The notes: generated by a model from the sequence alone, not told the origin. Positions 11,096 to 23,104 are shown, counted from the first letter of the stretch. The stretch is 64,000 bases of DNA from Monarcha castaneiventris obscurior (GCA_026261815.1 JAMPIT010000059.1:17222001-17286000), one strand, 5' to 3'. Made by a program: numbers and translations.

Positions 11096-13200
11096 TCACA
11101 TGATGATTGCTTATTGTGATATTTCCTCTCTGACTTTCCATAAATATTCAGGTTAAAGCCAGGCCTATTGAATTTTCTGGATGTTTACAGTGTAGCTATA
11201 GCTGTTCAGTTCAAGGATATGTGAATAGAAAGGTGATGTACTTCAGGGGCAAAATTAATTTGGTATTTCCTCAATGTTCTCCATTCCATACAAACCCTAA
11301 TGTGAAATGGCACAATAATTTGTAATTATACAGATTATTAAATTAAGGAGTTGAAGACATTTGCTTTCAATCCCTATCAGTAGAATGTGCCATTAAACTT
11401 GACATGTCTTGCATTTCGAACATAAATTGCCAAACAAAACGGAATTAATTGCTCAATTCCTTAATAAAGTATATAAGTCCAAGGTCAATATGCTGCTATG
11501 TTTATTCATATTTTTAAGAATTAAATATTCATTGTTGCCTAATATAAGAGATTCATCATCTTACAATGAAATAGAGAAGGGGAAAAGTCAGGTTAAAGTT
11601 GAAGCATTAATTTAAAAATTTCTAATAAACTTTATATTGTCATCACTTTCAGCTGCTTCCTTTGTAGTCACAGCAGATTTTTCAGGAACTGCCTCCATGC
11701 TTATACACCATACAGAGTCAAATGAAAGGCAGCAGGATTTTTACACATCTTGTTTACCAAGTAGCCCCAAACATAATGATGTTTTACAAAGTTGCACTTA
11801 TAACTAATAATTTGACTGCTAAATTATTGCAAAAATAAACTGCTTAACTAGCTTAATAGGAGCCTGTCTGAATGCACAGAGGCAAACTCAGAATTGTTTC
11901 TTTGGGCTTTTTTTGTCATTTTTTCCCCATTCACAATGCTATATTACAACACCCTGCAGACAGTAAACTCTCTCTTGCTGTGACAAGTTATTGATCTTGT
12001 TTTCCTCTGAGAACCGTAACAAGTCAAACTGCAGCTTCCTGAAAGCTATAGCTGGAGATGTACTTTGCAAGGATTTTGAGAAGAAATTTTCTCTCTAACA
12101 GAAAAATGAAATTATCTTAGTATAAAACAGTGCAGTTCTCTCTGGGAAGAAAAAGGATTGTCTAAAGCTTAGCAAGCCTATTCAGTCCATCAGTGGTGAT
12201 AGCACCTACTCTTCTCCCAAGGGTTATCCTGACTGAAATCCTAAATTCTGAGAAAGAAGGGCATGGTAAGGAAACACTGGGATATTACTTGATTCTCTCA
12301 AGATGAGGACAGGAGAAGTCTTTATGGTCTAATAGAGAGTTAAAATTACTCTGAATGCTGTTGTGGCCCAGCTTTATTCCCTCAGATCACAATCAGCTGT
12401 AATCAGCACAGAAAATGTTACAGTATCATGTAAATGTGATATTAAAGGTGAAAGGGGAATTTTCTTTGAGTTCAAGTTGCCTTTTTGGCGGTTAAAAACC
12501 TCATAATCCTTGCAGGCAAATTGTCTTAAGCAACAGTCAAGATGTATTGGCTTTTAAAACAGCAAGCAGATTATAATTTTCAATCTACATATAAAGTCTT
12601 AAAATTTAGCATAACTGACATTTCTACTTAGTCATTACAGTAGCAAATAAACTGTATTGTCTTTGCAAATTCAGTGCCAGTGCTCAGCTAAGCATACATA
12701 TGCTTTGCTCAGATTTTGTCAGATTTTAGTTTGTGAGACTGAAGTTCTAATGTTCTCTTGTTATTATTACTATTAGTACAGAGTTGCATATTGTTTTGTC
12801 ATTATAATGTAGTAAAAACATATTTGTAGTGCTGGGAACATCATCATGTGAGAAAAGGTGCAAATATGAAGCAAAAAGGACCCCAGCTATCATAAATGTC
12901 TCACAGTCCCCTTTTGTGACAATATGCCAGAGATTGATGATACAAACACTTAGAAAGCTTGATATATAAAGATCACAGAAAAGACTGTGAAACAAATATT
13001 CTTCACACAATCAGCTAAACCATATCCTCAACTTGCCTCTGCCTGATTGTACTAAATGATTTTGAAGGCATTGCCACAGTGGAGAATTTGAAGGAAGGAT
13101 ATGAGGCAGGATAACACACTTGTGTTTTGCATCTGTAAGAAGCTTTGGAGATGAAAGTGTTTAGGGTTCTCTGACAGAGACACTTTCTGATGTATTTTAA
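11096..13200. other. Non-coding DNA, repeat-poor
   Basis: No gene or mobile element is recognised. Open frames on the minus strand at 12747-13010 and 13015-13227 have no recognisable domain and look like chance. The part around 11280-12600 has balanced composition without simple repeats and could include conserved non-coding sequence, which I cannot test here. Confidence 0.5.
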
Positions 13201-13512
13201 GGCTGGAGAGGGTCTTTTTACAGGCACATGTAGTGATAGGACAAGGGGGAATGGCTGTAAGTGAAGGAGGGTAGGTCCAGATTAAATATTAGAAATTTTT
13301 TTTTTTACTGTAAGGGTGTTGAAGCACTGAAGCAGGATGCCCAGAGAAGTTGTGGATGCCCCAACCTTGGAAGTGTTCCAGGCCAGGTTGGATGAGGCTC
13401 TGAGCAACCTGGTCTAGTGGAAGGCATCCCTACCCATGGCGGGGTTGGAACTAGATGATCTTTAAGGTCCCTTCCAACCCAAGCCATTCTATGATTCTGT
13501 GATTCTATAGGC
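13201..13512 (+). mobile_element. CR1 LINE 3' end, well preserved
   Basis: This is a 5'-truncated CR1 with a clear 3' terminus. It contains GGTCTTTTTACAGGCACATG, GTAGTGATAGGACAAGGGGG, the GCCCAGAGAAGTTGTGGATG block, GAGCAACCTGGTCTAGTGGA, then GGTTGGAACTAGATGATC and CCTTCCAACCCAAGCCATTC, and it ends in ATTCTATGATTCTGTGATTC. It is the least diverged CR1 in the window by eye, so it is probably the youngest. An interrupted T/A patch (AAATTTTTTTTTTTACTG near 13296) replaces the usual AAATTCTTTACTG. Confidence 0.93.
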
Positions 13513-16500
13513 ACAGTAATTTTGAGTTTTGGACAGCATTTAACTCTGTTAATCTGCAGTATGATTCATATTTTCCTGCTAGGAACAGATTCTGTCACTT
13601 TCTTTGATAATTAGGATTCTGGTTAGCCTCTCTTTTTTTTTTTCCCTGTATACTTGTCATAATTCCCCCCCAAATACATTACAAGATAACATCGTATTCT
13701 AAAAGACTAATTATGTAGCAGAATAGTGATTATCTGGTTTTTTTTTGTTATAGATACAAAAAATCTAAATGATGATTTTGTTCACTCAAGTTTTTGGGTT
13801 TTTTATTCATATAATCAAGTGAATATTTCCAGAATTATTCTTCTGCTAAAAATATCAGAAACCTAAGGAAAAGAAATAGAAGAATAAAAATATTTTTAGA
13901 GAGAAGGGAAATTTCCTATTTGTATCTAAATTGGTGGAAAAGTACCCCAGAAATTGTATTTTTGAGTATCTTTTAAATGTTTTTTTGTTTTCTAGGAGGC
14001 TGAGGCATAAATCTGAGTGGGATTAGAGGAGATCAAACAATTCCTCCTCACCCCTATGTATGTCAGAGCTGTAGCCAGGTAATGTGTTCAAGTCAGTGAA
14101 ATAAAGAAGCTTTGGGACATGTGGAGGAACAAAACTTTTGGTACTAAATAGTATATTCACCTTGCATTTCACTTCAAATTATATGATCATATTTAGTCTT
14201 TTCAGTACACTTCAGAAAAAGAAGGCATGAGATTCTAAAATGACTAAGACATCCAGGTATTTAAAAGCACAAACTTTTCGACAGAAACTCATGTCAGGAT
14301 TGTGAACAAACCAAAGTAGCAGAAATTCTAACCAGTGAGAAAGAGAAGTAAAAAGGGGAAAAGTAACTAGCAATGAAATAAATATTAGGAAATCGCCTTC
14401 TAAGGTTCAAAATGTGTTTACATTGATGAAGTACAGATAAAACAGGCAAGGGATAAAATGAAGTAATGCTGCAAACACCTACTTCACAAGCTGTAATGAT
14501 AAAGCACCTACTACCAAATCAGAGAATGTGGGGCTCATTGATGGAAACAGAGCCCTGAATGTTGACAAAGGGAAAAATGTTAACACAAAGAGAAACGTTT
14601 GTCATTTTATGGGAATCAGGCATTTTATCAGTGTAATAATTAAAGGTACAAAAAAACCCCAAAACAGATTATAACCAGAGAACATTTTTTATAAACTTGA
14701 GATTTTGTGCTACTAAGAATTCAAAACTTGAGATCAAACTTGACTAGAAAGGATGTAATAGACATTTCTATTCTTTTCATTGAAATGCCCAATGTGGGAC
14801 AAGGGAAAAAGACCTGAAGAACAGGTGCACATAATAATATGCTTGTCAGCATACACAATAAACAAATGGAAAAATTAGAGAAAAAAGAGAATGATGATGC
14901 AAAGGCTCTTATTAATCAGTCAATCAAATCAAGTCATCCTGCGGAGAAATGACACATTCTTTACATTTTTAATTCCTAAACTCTCTGAGGACAAACAAAA
15001 GCAATTGAAACCAAGGAAGATATTAATTTGAAAAGAGGAAACATTTTCATGGATGCAGGGAGTCTAAAAAAATATATGGAAAGATGTAAAGGTATGGCAG
15101 AACAATAAAGCAAGATTACAGATTAATTTTGTTGGTTAAACATGAGCAGCCAAACTGAAAAATAATCAAACAAAAAGGTCAAAGATTATTATATTTGAAA
15201 GAAGCACCTGATATATATCTGTGAAAAAGAGGTGATAATTCATAATGCATTTAGTCATTCCAGACAGCAGTTTGAAAATAATTTATTCACACAGGTGTGT
15301 CCAGTAGTCACCAGTAGCTGGTAATTACAGTTATGCGTTTTGCTTTGTTTTCCAATAACTTTACTAGCAACATACTAACTGTCAATCTATCACATTACTC
15401 ACATAAAATTTTTACTTCACACAAGTTCTGCAGTAAGATTTTTGTGAGTAACAGAAGACATGTCTGAAAAACTGTGAAAGACTAAAAAGGATTGATTTCT
15501 GGCTATAATGGGCAGTCTATGCTATCAGCAATCCAACAATCAGAGGAGCTGAAAAAAACATGCACAACTAACCAGACAACAACCAAGTCAAAAAAAGAGT
15601 CACAGCACTTCATTTTATTTATTTTGCTGTTGGATCGCACTATTCAAGATTTCATTTGTGTAATTAATGAATGGATAGTACAATTCAAAAATCAAAAGCA
15701 CGTACAAAAGTGGGGGTTTGTGTGTTTGTTATATCCATGCTTATATATCCAGTGGACTGGACAACAGAAAGCAGAAATAGAAGAAATTCTTTTAGCATAA
15801 AACACTGTTGAAATAGCTGATGATACCATGGAACAGTAACTGAAAAAGAAAGGACACAGGTGTTACAGTATGGAATGTTCTTGGTCACTGTGTTTTTTTC
15901 TCCTTTTTGTGCTCAGCTGCTGAAACAGAATATGTGGGTTCTAGTGCTCTGAGCAGCTTAACCCTGCTCCACTTCCCCTCTGCCAACACAGACAGGGACA
16001 AAGAGAGAAAGAGAGATTGATCCTCTCAGATCAGATAAAGAATTGAAAGGGCATCTGAGCACAACTAAAACATTTACATGGCAGACTGTAATTTGGTGGA
16101 AATCAACTGAAAGCTGAAATGGCAATTTCCAGTAGCTAAGCACCCAAGCCTTAATACATTCATCACAGTTTAGAGTAAAAAGTGTCTTAACTGTAGGGAA
16201 AAAACTTTTTCAACTTAAATAAACCAGTTCTGCAGAAATACTTTTAATAGATAGATTCCATCCTAGAAATTAGGTACAAGCTGAAATAACTCTCATTTGG
16301 GAAACTGGAAAAAACTTGTTTCCCAATATTTTACAGTTAATGGTCAACTATTTAGGCTGGTTATTTGGTAGAGCTGCTAAACCTGAATGTGCTGCAAAAA
16401 TATTAGAATGTTTCCTTTATATATTTCTTCCTTAAATAATGAAACAGGCCGTCTGAGTAAGAAATATTGTCATGTCAGTTATACACGTATTTTCTGTTTA

Positions 16501-17198
16501 AAATATTTTAATGCTAAATATAAAAGAAATATTTTGGAGACTATAAATGTGTTCATCTGTATGAATGTTTATATATTGAGGATTTTAGTCACAGAGTTAC
16601 TTGCCTAGATAAACCAGTTAATAGTAATAAATCAATACATTGGTCTAATGAACAGAGCATCTACATTATTTTACTAACTGAACTTGTGACCCTTCACATG
16701 TAAAAGGCTTGCAGCCTTCTGGCAGCAGAGTTAGACATAGGACAGGACTGGAGTGCAGAAGCACTCAGCTGCTGCCCTCCTGAGCATGAGGAGCCTGTCT
16801 GGAGGTTGTGTCTGCACTGCCAGTGCACCTCTGGGCAGCTGCTGTTGCCAGAGCAAGAAGGCCATTAATGAGGTGAGTAGGTGTATAACAAACAGTCCTT
16901 ATGAAGCAAAGAACCATGTCAACAGGACAGATCCAGACAATAATAAACACAATGCCATGTGTTATCCACACTATTTCTCAACTGTCATATTATGTAAATC
17001 AATACAGTAATTCTGTGCATAAATGAACTATCAGATGTCAGGACATAGAGGATTTGTTCCTGCTGCCTTTCAAAATTGTCGCCCTGGTTTTCACAGTGCT
17101 CCATGTTTTTACTTTTGTAGTAGAAGTTCTCATGCTCTTTCTATAAACATAGCTCTTGTTTTTCTAACCAGCTAAGATTGTTTACTGAACTTTTACAT
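13513..17198. other. AT-rich non-coding DNA
   Basis: No gene or mobile element is recognised over most of this span. It has short A and T tracts and many chance frames. A GC-richer patch at about 16690-16875 ends in AG|GTGAGT, a strong splice-donor look-alike, but the frame through it is short (see findings). Confidence 0.5.
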
Positions 17199-17422
17199 TG
17201 TTGATCATTCCTTTCTCCAAGGCGGAGAAAGGTGATAGACTGTGTTCCTATACTGTAAAATGCTAGAGGTGTTAACCTCATCCACCAATGTATGATTGTT
17301 TTAGAAGAGGTATAAAAGTGTGATAATAAAGGTGGGCAGGGCCCTTTTCACTCTGCTCGGTGGCTGACCTGCTGCTACCTGCTGTTTGAATCTGCGTGTT
17401 CGTGTCCAACACTGCGACACAA
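17199..17422 (+). mobile_element. Solo LTR of an endogenous retrovirus
   Basis: This has the order expected of a compact retroviral LTR: a CCAAT word (17284-17288), TATAAAAG (17311-17318), AATAAA (17325-17330), then a GC-richer tail (GGGCAGGGCCC, CTCTGCTCGGTGGCTGACC) ending near CACTGCGACACA. A perfect 9-bp inverted repeat, CCTTTCTCC / GGAGAAAGG (17210-17218 and 17224-17232), lies in the U3-like part. No gag, pol or env remnant adjoins it, so it is a solo LTR. The left edge is uncertain (TGTTGATC at 17199 is one possibility; TGTCAGG at 17036 another), and I see no target-site duplication. Confidence 0.65.
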
Positions 17423-17435
17423 AATTGTGACTCTG

Positions 17436-17990
17436 TGATCTTTCCTCCAGGCTGAACAAGCCCAGGTCCCTCAGCTTCTCCTCACAGAGAGGCTCACATA
17501 GCCCATTCAGCTTAGAAGCTTTCTGCTAGACATGTTCCAGCATTTGTTCACTATTTTGCATGTACTGAGAGAGCTTAAAATTTGAGCAAAGAATCCAGAT
17601 GGGATCTCATGAATGTTGCAGACAGGGGTATAATCCCTCCTCTCCATGTCCTGGCCATGTCCCTATGAATACTGCCCAGGATGCTTTCAGCCATTTCTGC
17701 AACTGGGACATGCTGCTGTTTCACATTCAGCTTCCATCTGCCAAGATCCTCAGGCAAGATCTCTTATCTCTTCCCAGAGAGCTGCTCCCCATCAGGCAAA
17801 ACTCAGTGCTTTCTTCCCCAGAGCAATCTTTGGTGTTTCTCCTTGCTGAACTGAAAATCCTGTTGGCCTGTTCCTCCAAATTGTGTAGGTCTCTGCATGA
17901 TAGCCCTGCCCTCAGGTTTGCAGCTCTTCTTCCAAATGGGTGTCACCTGCAGCTGTGACAACAGTGCACTTTCATTGCCTCCTCCAGGTT
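17436..17990 (-). mobile_element. CR1 LINE, reversed ORF2 fragment
   Basis: On the plus strand it begins CTTTCCTCCAGGCTGAACAA, continues GCCCAGGTCCCTCAGCTTCT, and is the complement of the CR1 LFSLEE region. Further right, CATGCTGCTGTTTCACATTC (17709), CAGAGAGCTGCTCCCCATCA (17775), CCAAATTGTGTAGGTCTCTG (17876) and the ATTGCCTCCTCCAGGTT end (17974) follow the reversed order of CR1 ORF2. It lacks the 3' end, where the solo LTR begins, and its 5' side abuts the next LTR. A plus-strand open frame of 119 codons across it is not CR1-coded. Confidence 0.82.
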
Positions 17991-18012
17991 ACTGTCATAG
18001 GTGTCATACAGA

Positions 18013-18995
18013 TATGGTGGGTTGATCCTGCCTGGATGCCAAATGTCCACCAAAGCTGCTCTATCACTCCCCTTCTTAGCTGGACAACAGAGAGAAAATA
18101 TGTAATGAAAGGTTAGTGGGTGGAGATAAGGAGAGATTGTCACAGGCAAAGCAGAGTAGATTTTATTACCAAACAAATCAGAGTAGGTAATGAGGAGTAA
18201 GCCCAAAACTTAGAAGAATTACTTCCCTCACCCCTCCCACTTTCTGGGCTTAACTTTATCCTTCATTCTCTACCTCCTTCCCTCCCATGGTGCAGGGGAA
18301 CAGGAATGGTGTTTGTTGTCAGTCACCTCACATTTTCTCTGCCTCTCCTTCCTCAGGGAGGGCACTCCTTTCCCTCCTCTAATGTAGGGTCCCTCCCACC
18401 AGAGACAGTCCTCCATGAACTTCTCCAATGTGAATACTTCCCACAGGCTGCAGTTGTTCATGAACTTCTCCAGTGTGTGTCTCCCACGGGATCACAAGTC
18501 CTGCCAGAAAACCTACTGTGGTGTGAGCTCCTCTCTCCATGGGTCCACAGGTCCTGCCAGCAGCCTGCTCCAACGTGAGTTTCTGCCAGGTTCACAGTCT
18601 CCTTTAGGCATCCACTTGTTCCAGTGTGGGGCTCTCCATGGGCTGCAGGGGGATCTTTGCTCCCCTGTGGACCTTCATGGGCTGCAGGGGGACAGCCTCT
18701 TTCACCATGGTCTTCACTCAAGCTGGAGAGGAAACTCTGCTCCAGAACCTGGAGCACCTCTTCCATCTCTTTCTTCAATTACATTGGTGTCTGCAGAGTT
18801 GTTTCAAGTTTTCTCACTCTCTTCTCTGGCTACCATTTGCTTCTGCACAATAACCCTGTTTTCCTTCTTAAATATGTTATCACAAAGGTGTTACTACTGT
18901 CACTGATGGGCTTGGCCTTGGCCAGCAGCAGATCTGTCTTGGAGACAGCTGACATTGGTTCTATCAGGCAAAGAGGAAACCTGTAGCTTCTTCTT
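18013..18995 (-). mobile_element. Large solo LTR (~1 kb), reversed, avian ERV
   Basis: The plus strand starts TATGGTGGGTTGATCCTGCC and TGGATGCCAAATGTCCACCA, which I recognise as the complement of the 3' end of an abundant avian LTR. Reading on the minus strand, a TATA-like ATATTTAAG lies at about 18876-18868 and a polyadenylation signal AATAAA at 18167-18162, the right order for an LTR pointing leftward. The middle (18380-18720) is made of degenerate repeats: CATGAAC...CTCCA units start at 18414 and 18459 (45 bp apart), and CATGGGCTGCAGGGGGA occurs at 18637 and 18676 (39 bp apart). Long open frames run through the repeats on both strands. No internal viral genes are attached. The right edge is diverged. 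Confidence 0.8.
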
Positions 18996-19110
18996 CATGA
19001 TGATCTTTTCAAGTAAAAATAGTAAATTTTCATATCCTGATACTATGTTTCTTTGAAATCTGTTTTGGCTTGTCTAATCCTGTTGTCAAGATCACAGTTA
19101 TTTATTATCT

Positions 19111-19133
19111 GCTCTCTCTCTCTCTCTCTCTCA
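19111..19133. repeat. (CT)n microsatellite
   Basis: An uninterrupted CT dinucleotide run of about 11 units is followed directly by CATATATATTA. Confidence 0.95.
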
Positions 19134-20908
19134 TATATATTACTAGAAAATATATGCAACTATGGATAGGTTCTTTATAACAATGTTTTTAAAACTGAAA
19201 AACCATAATTTTCAGTTCAATAATGCTCAATATGGCCCTGCATTTGTAATGGTACAATTCAATCCAATTATGATCCACACTCCACAGGAATGTGTGAAGT
19301 TTCTCAAGTACAATCTGGTGCCACTACAATTGCTTGTATTTTTCAGGGACCTGAATTACTTTCCATAATCACCTGGCCTATTTGTCTGTAGTATATTACC
19401 CAGCAGTGGAAAACATATCTAAGTTTGACCAATACTACCAGACTTTCTAAAAAGAATCCTCTGTTTTTTGTAAAAAATGTTCTCCAAAAATCCTTTGTCA
19501 GAATAATGAGTGCAGACATTATTTTTTTTTTCTGCTGATATTTCTTCAGTAATGTCCCATCATTCCTCACTGCTTCCACATTGCTTTAAATTTATTCTTA
19601 GAATAACTTTTCTCCATCTACAGTTTCAGTTGCATTTTTTCCAAATGCCTTGTGGATCCCAACACTGCAAGCCTGCAGTGTGACAAAGCTATACGCTTGA
19701 GCCCTAGCTGATGAACAGATGGGCAGAGAAAGGATGATTTCTCTGACTTCTCACATGATCTCCAGAGATACTCCCTCCCTGACTTCCTTCTGCTATTTCT
19801 CCTTCTCGGAGGATGGAAGTGTCACTCAGAGATACCACATACAATTGCTGTGAAGACAAGAAGTTCTAAAAAAGTCTGAGCTCAGAAGACAAAGACAGAA
19901 TAGTAAGCAGACTGATACTTAGAAGTCTGCATATAAGAACAGATTCCACCCCAAAGGGGAGAGGTTAGTTTAATTTTGAAACACATTATATCTATGATCC
20001 AGGAGACATGTTCTCAACAGAGATAAATTCCCCTGAGCTATCTTTAGTTGAGATAATTTGGTCAACTATACATTACAAATAAGACACTGTTGAGTCACTC
20101 TCCCAAAGCTAGGAATGTAGGCAGGTTTCCTCAGCACAAGCTGAAATCTCTCTATAATTTGTGATACATGATTAGAACTAAGGAATTCTTAAACTCGGGG
20201 ATTTTTACCTGTCTAAAAAAAAAATAGACTACTGACATATGAGAAGTCACTCAGCAGATAGTAAAGATCATTTGAATGGAGTAGCTTTGAAGTAGGTGGC
20301 AAAAGCTCAACAAGTTCCTGTGGGGCACAAATAGTTTCACCAGAATACTGAAGAAAGTTTTTGTTGTTCCACATAAGTCTGCTTCAATGTTCCAAGTTCA
20401 TGAATAATAATGTGGGCGGTGTAAAACACAACAGTTGTTCTTTGTTCATTGGTTTCACACACACTGAAGAAAAATAACCCCAAACAAACCAGAAACAAAA
20501 GAAAAACTTCACCTCCTCCCCACAAGAGAAAAAAAAAAAAAAATTTACAAAACACAGTGGAATCTGGACTGCTTGGAATCAGAAGAAATTTTAATCTCTT
20601 TTTGAGAACATATCACTGAATATATACATGGTAACCATAATGAATATGAGAATAATATGTAAGTTTTGAAAACTTTTTCTTTTGTTGCAAATGTAATGGT
20701 TCTATTTTATCTCTTGCACTGTTTGGAATGAAGTATTGAAGACAACATTGTGCATGGAAATTTTTCAGAGAAGAAGTTTGAGAGATAAATGACCATTTGA
20801 AGTGAATGCTACCTGGCAGGCTTGAATGAAAACAAAAATTAAGAAATTATCTTGGATTCAGGAGATATTTCATACATATTTCATCAGGAATAGTCCCAAG
20901 ATACCTTT

Positions 20909-20941
<33 letters not shown>
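20909..20941. repeat. (GT)n microsatellite
   Basis: TGTGTATGTGTG passes into an uninterrupted GT run up to 20941. It lies six bases before the X-box palindrome. Confidence 0.95.
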
Positions 20942-20946
20942 GTTTT

Positions 20947-20960
20947 GTTACCATAGTAAC
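20947..20960. promoter_or_regulatory. RFX X-box motif, perfect palindrome
   Basis: GTTACCATAGTAAC fits the RFX-family X-box consensus GTHNYYATRRNAAC at all positions, and with the flanks forms TTGTTAC-CATA-GTAACAA, a 7-bp inverted repeat. RFX proteins bind such sites in promoters and enhancers of ciliary and other genes. No promoter or gene is visible beside it, so it may be a distal element or a chance match. Confidence 0.5.
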
Positions 20961-22101
20961 AATATTACTTTTGTTAATAAGAAAAAAGCTGAAAACTTCT
21001 GTATTGGCTTGAACGGCCAGACTCCTTAGAGACAATTTCTACATTGAAATCCCCTACCTAAAAAGTGTTTTGTGGTCCCTCTATGGAATGTTTTCTGCAA
21101 ATTTATTTTACAGACATTATTTTAATTGAATAGATTTTGTTCAGTCATGTTTTAAATACGCATTGCTAGAACACAAACTGTGTTGCATCGGATTAGACTG
21201 CATTGCACTTTGACCACCTAATAGAAAACCTGAAAATAAACAAAAGGAAAAATTAAACCAACTGTTGATATTTGTGTAATAGGTCTCAAGTTGGCCCCAG
21301 TTTTGAGGCTTGTGCCTGCATGTATTCTGGTCTGATATCTTTCCAAAAAGAAGTATAATAAAAATCACGACTCACAATTCCTTACATAGAGAAAATGCAA
21401 AGTGGCTATGTTGAACAAGTGAAAAAACCATGGACTTATATAGAAGTCTCCCATGCCTATTGTGTTCTTGCCAGTAAATCCTTGCTACTGCCTTTAGCCT
21501 TTTAATTTAGCACAAAACATTAATAGTTCCCCTTGTTTCCAAGGAATCTTGCACTTCAATAAGTGCCGAGACGTGTTGCTGATCCTTGCTACTTTCAGTA
21601 ATCCCTCTCTTCTACCTGACATCCTCCTACTTTTCCATGTTTCTTTCAGTACTATCTTCTGTCTGCTATATCCTGCAAGGTCTAGAAACATTTCTCCTGC
21701 ATTTTCTCAATTGTTAGCAAGCAAAGTAAAAATATCTTCCTCTCCAGAGAGTTCCCCCAGAGCCACAATTGTATTGCAAGGAACAGCATGAAGCCGAAAA
21801 CAAACAGCTCAACCTTACAGAATTTCACATTCCTATACATCTGACCAGAGGCATATGTTCTCTCCACGTGAATGTCACCATTTACTCAAGTTCATGTTCA
21901 AGTACAAATCATGAACATAACTGCTCCAACAAGGACAAGAAAGAATTTTCCCGATCAGCTTGCTAAAACTTCACCCATCCTCTCTCATCGTCTATAAGTC
22001 TTTCCTTACACCATCCCTGCTTGTATGTCATTCATGATGTACCTGATTAATTTCTTCGGTTCCTGAACTGAACATGTGGTTTAAATGGTTTGCTTCTCAG
22101 C

Positions 22102-23100
22102 AAGCTGGATGATGGCACAAGTCTGGGAGGAGCGGTCAATACCCCAGAGGGTTGTACAGCCTTTCAGAAGGACCTCAACAGGTTGGAGAGAGAGGCAGAG
22201 CTCAACCATCTGAAATTCAACAAAGGCAATTGCAGGGGTAGAACCTAGGGTAGAATAAATCTGTACAACAACACAGGTTAGAGGAAGGCATGTGCTGGAA
22301 AGCAGCTCTGTGGAGAAAGACCTGGGGTCCTGGTGGGCAACAAGCTGTCCATCTGCCAGCAGTGTGTCCTTGTGGCCAAGAAGGCCAAAGGTATCCTGGG
22401 GTGCATTAGGAAGGGCATTGCCAGCAGGTCGAGTGAGGTGATCCTGCCCCTGTGCTCAGCCCTGGTGAGGCCACAGCTGGAGAGCTGAGTGCAGTTCTGG
22501 GCTCCTCAGGACAAGAGAGACAGGGAGCTCCTGGCGCAGGTCCAGTGGAGGGCTGTGATCAGTGTGTGGCTGATTAAGGGACTGGAACATCGGTTTTATG
22601 AGGAAGGGCTGAGGAAATTGTGCCTGTTCAGCCTTGAGAAGAGACAACTCGGGAGGGACCTCATCAATGTATATAAGTGTCTGAAGGAAGGGTGTCATGC
22701 CAGACTAAGGGAGGTGGGTCTGTTTAGTCTAGAGAAGAGCAGAGTGAGAGGGGACGTCATTAATACAAATAAATATCTCAAAGACATTTTTCAAGAGGAA
22801 GGTGCCAGACTCTTTTCAGTGGTGCACAAGAACATGACAAGGAGCGATGGCCATAAATTAAACACAAGAAGTTCCACTCCAACATCAGGAAGAACTTCTT
22901 TGCATTGAAGGTGGCAGAACAGTGGAACAGGCTGCCTCAGCAGGTCATGGAATCTCCCTCTCTGGAGACTTTCAAACCTCACTTGGACATGTTCCTATGA
23001 AATATGCTTAAGGTGATGCGGCCTTGGCAGAGGGGTTGGACTAGATGATCTCTAGAGGTCCCTTCCAACCCAAACTAATCTGTAATTCTGTGGCTCTGTG
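22102..23100 (+). mobile_element. CR1 LINE, ~1 kb 3' half
   Basis: This 5'-truncated CR1 begins at the AAGCTGGATGATGGCACAAG region of ORF2 and runs through the CALVAKKA-type region (GTGTCCTTGTGGCCAAGAAG, 22365), the RPQLES-type region, the FSLEKR region and the 3' untranslated part (GTTGGACTAGATGATCTCTA, 23036; CCTTCCAACCCAAACTAATC), ending in AATTCTGTGGCTCTGTGAC. Residual coding is strongest at 22489-22908. A duplicated 96-bp unit lies inside that segment. It is followed immediately by another CR1 piece in the same direction. Confidence 0.93.
22489..22908 (+). pseudogene. CR1 ORF2 C-terminal remnant with internal duplication
   Basis: An open stretch of 139 codons preserves the C-terminal part of the CR1 reverse transcriptase-bearing protein: a WAPQDKRDRELLAQVQ-like start, LEHRFYEEGLRKLCLFSLEK, then RDLINVYKCLKEG. 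The FSLEK...INxYKxLK block appears twice: at about residue 46 (CLFSLEKRQLGRDLINVYK) and residue 78 (GLFSLEKSRVRGDVINTNK), 96 bases apart and in frame. After this comes GARLFSVVHKN and a frameshift. The upstream domains (endonuclease, RT palm) are missing, so it cannot encode an active enzyme. The open frame has no known host function. Confidence 0.85.
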
Positions 23101-23104
23101 ACAA

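Larger units (their letters stand above)
18996..22101. other. Non-coding DNA with microsatellites
   Basis: No gene is recognised. The interval holds a CT tract, a GT tract with an adjacent X-box palindrome (listed separately) and A-rich runs (20529-20543). Nothing else can be assigned. Confidence 0.5.

Noticed and set aside
17599..17958. Plus-strand frame of 119 codons
   Set aside because: It is antisense to a clear reversed CR1 fragment, so the openness follows from CR1 composition.
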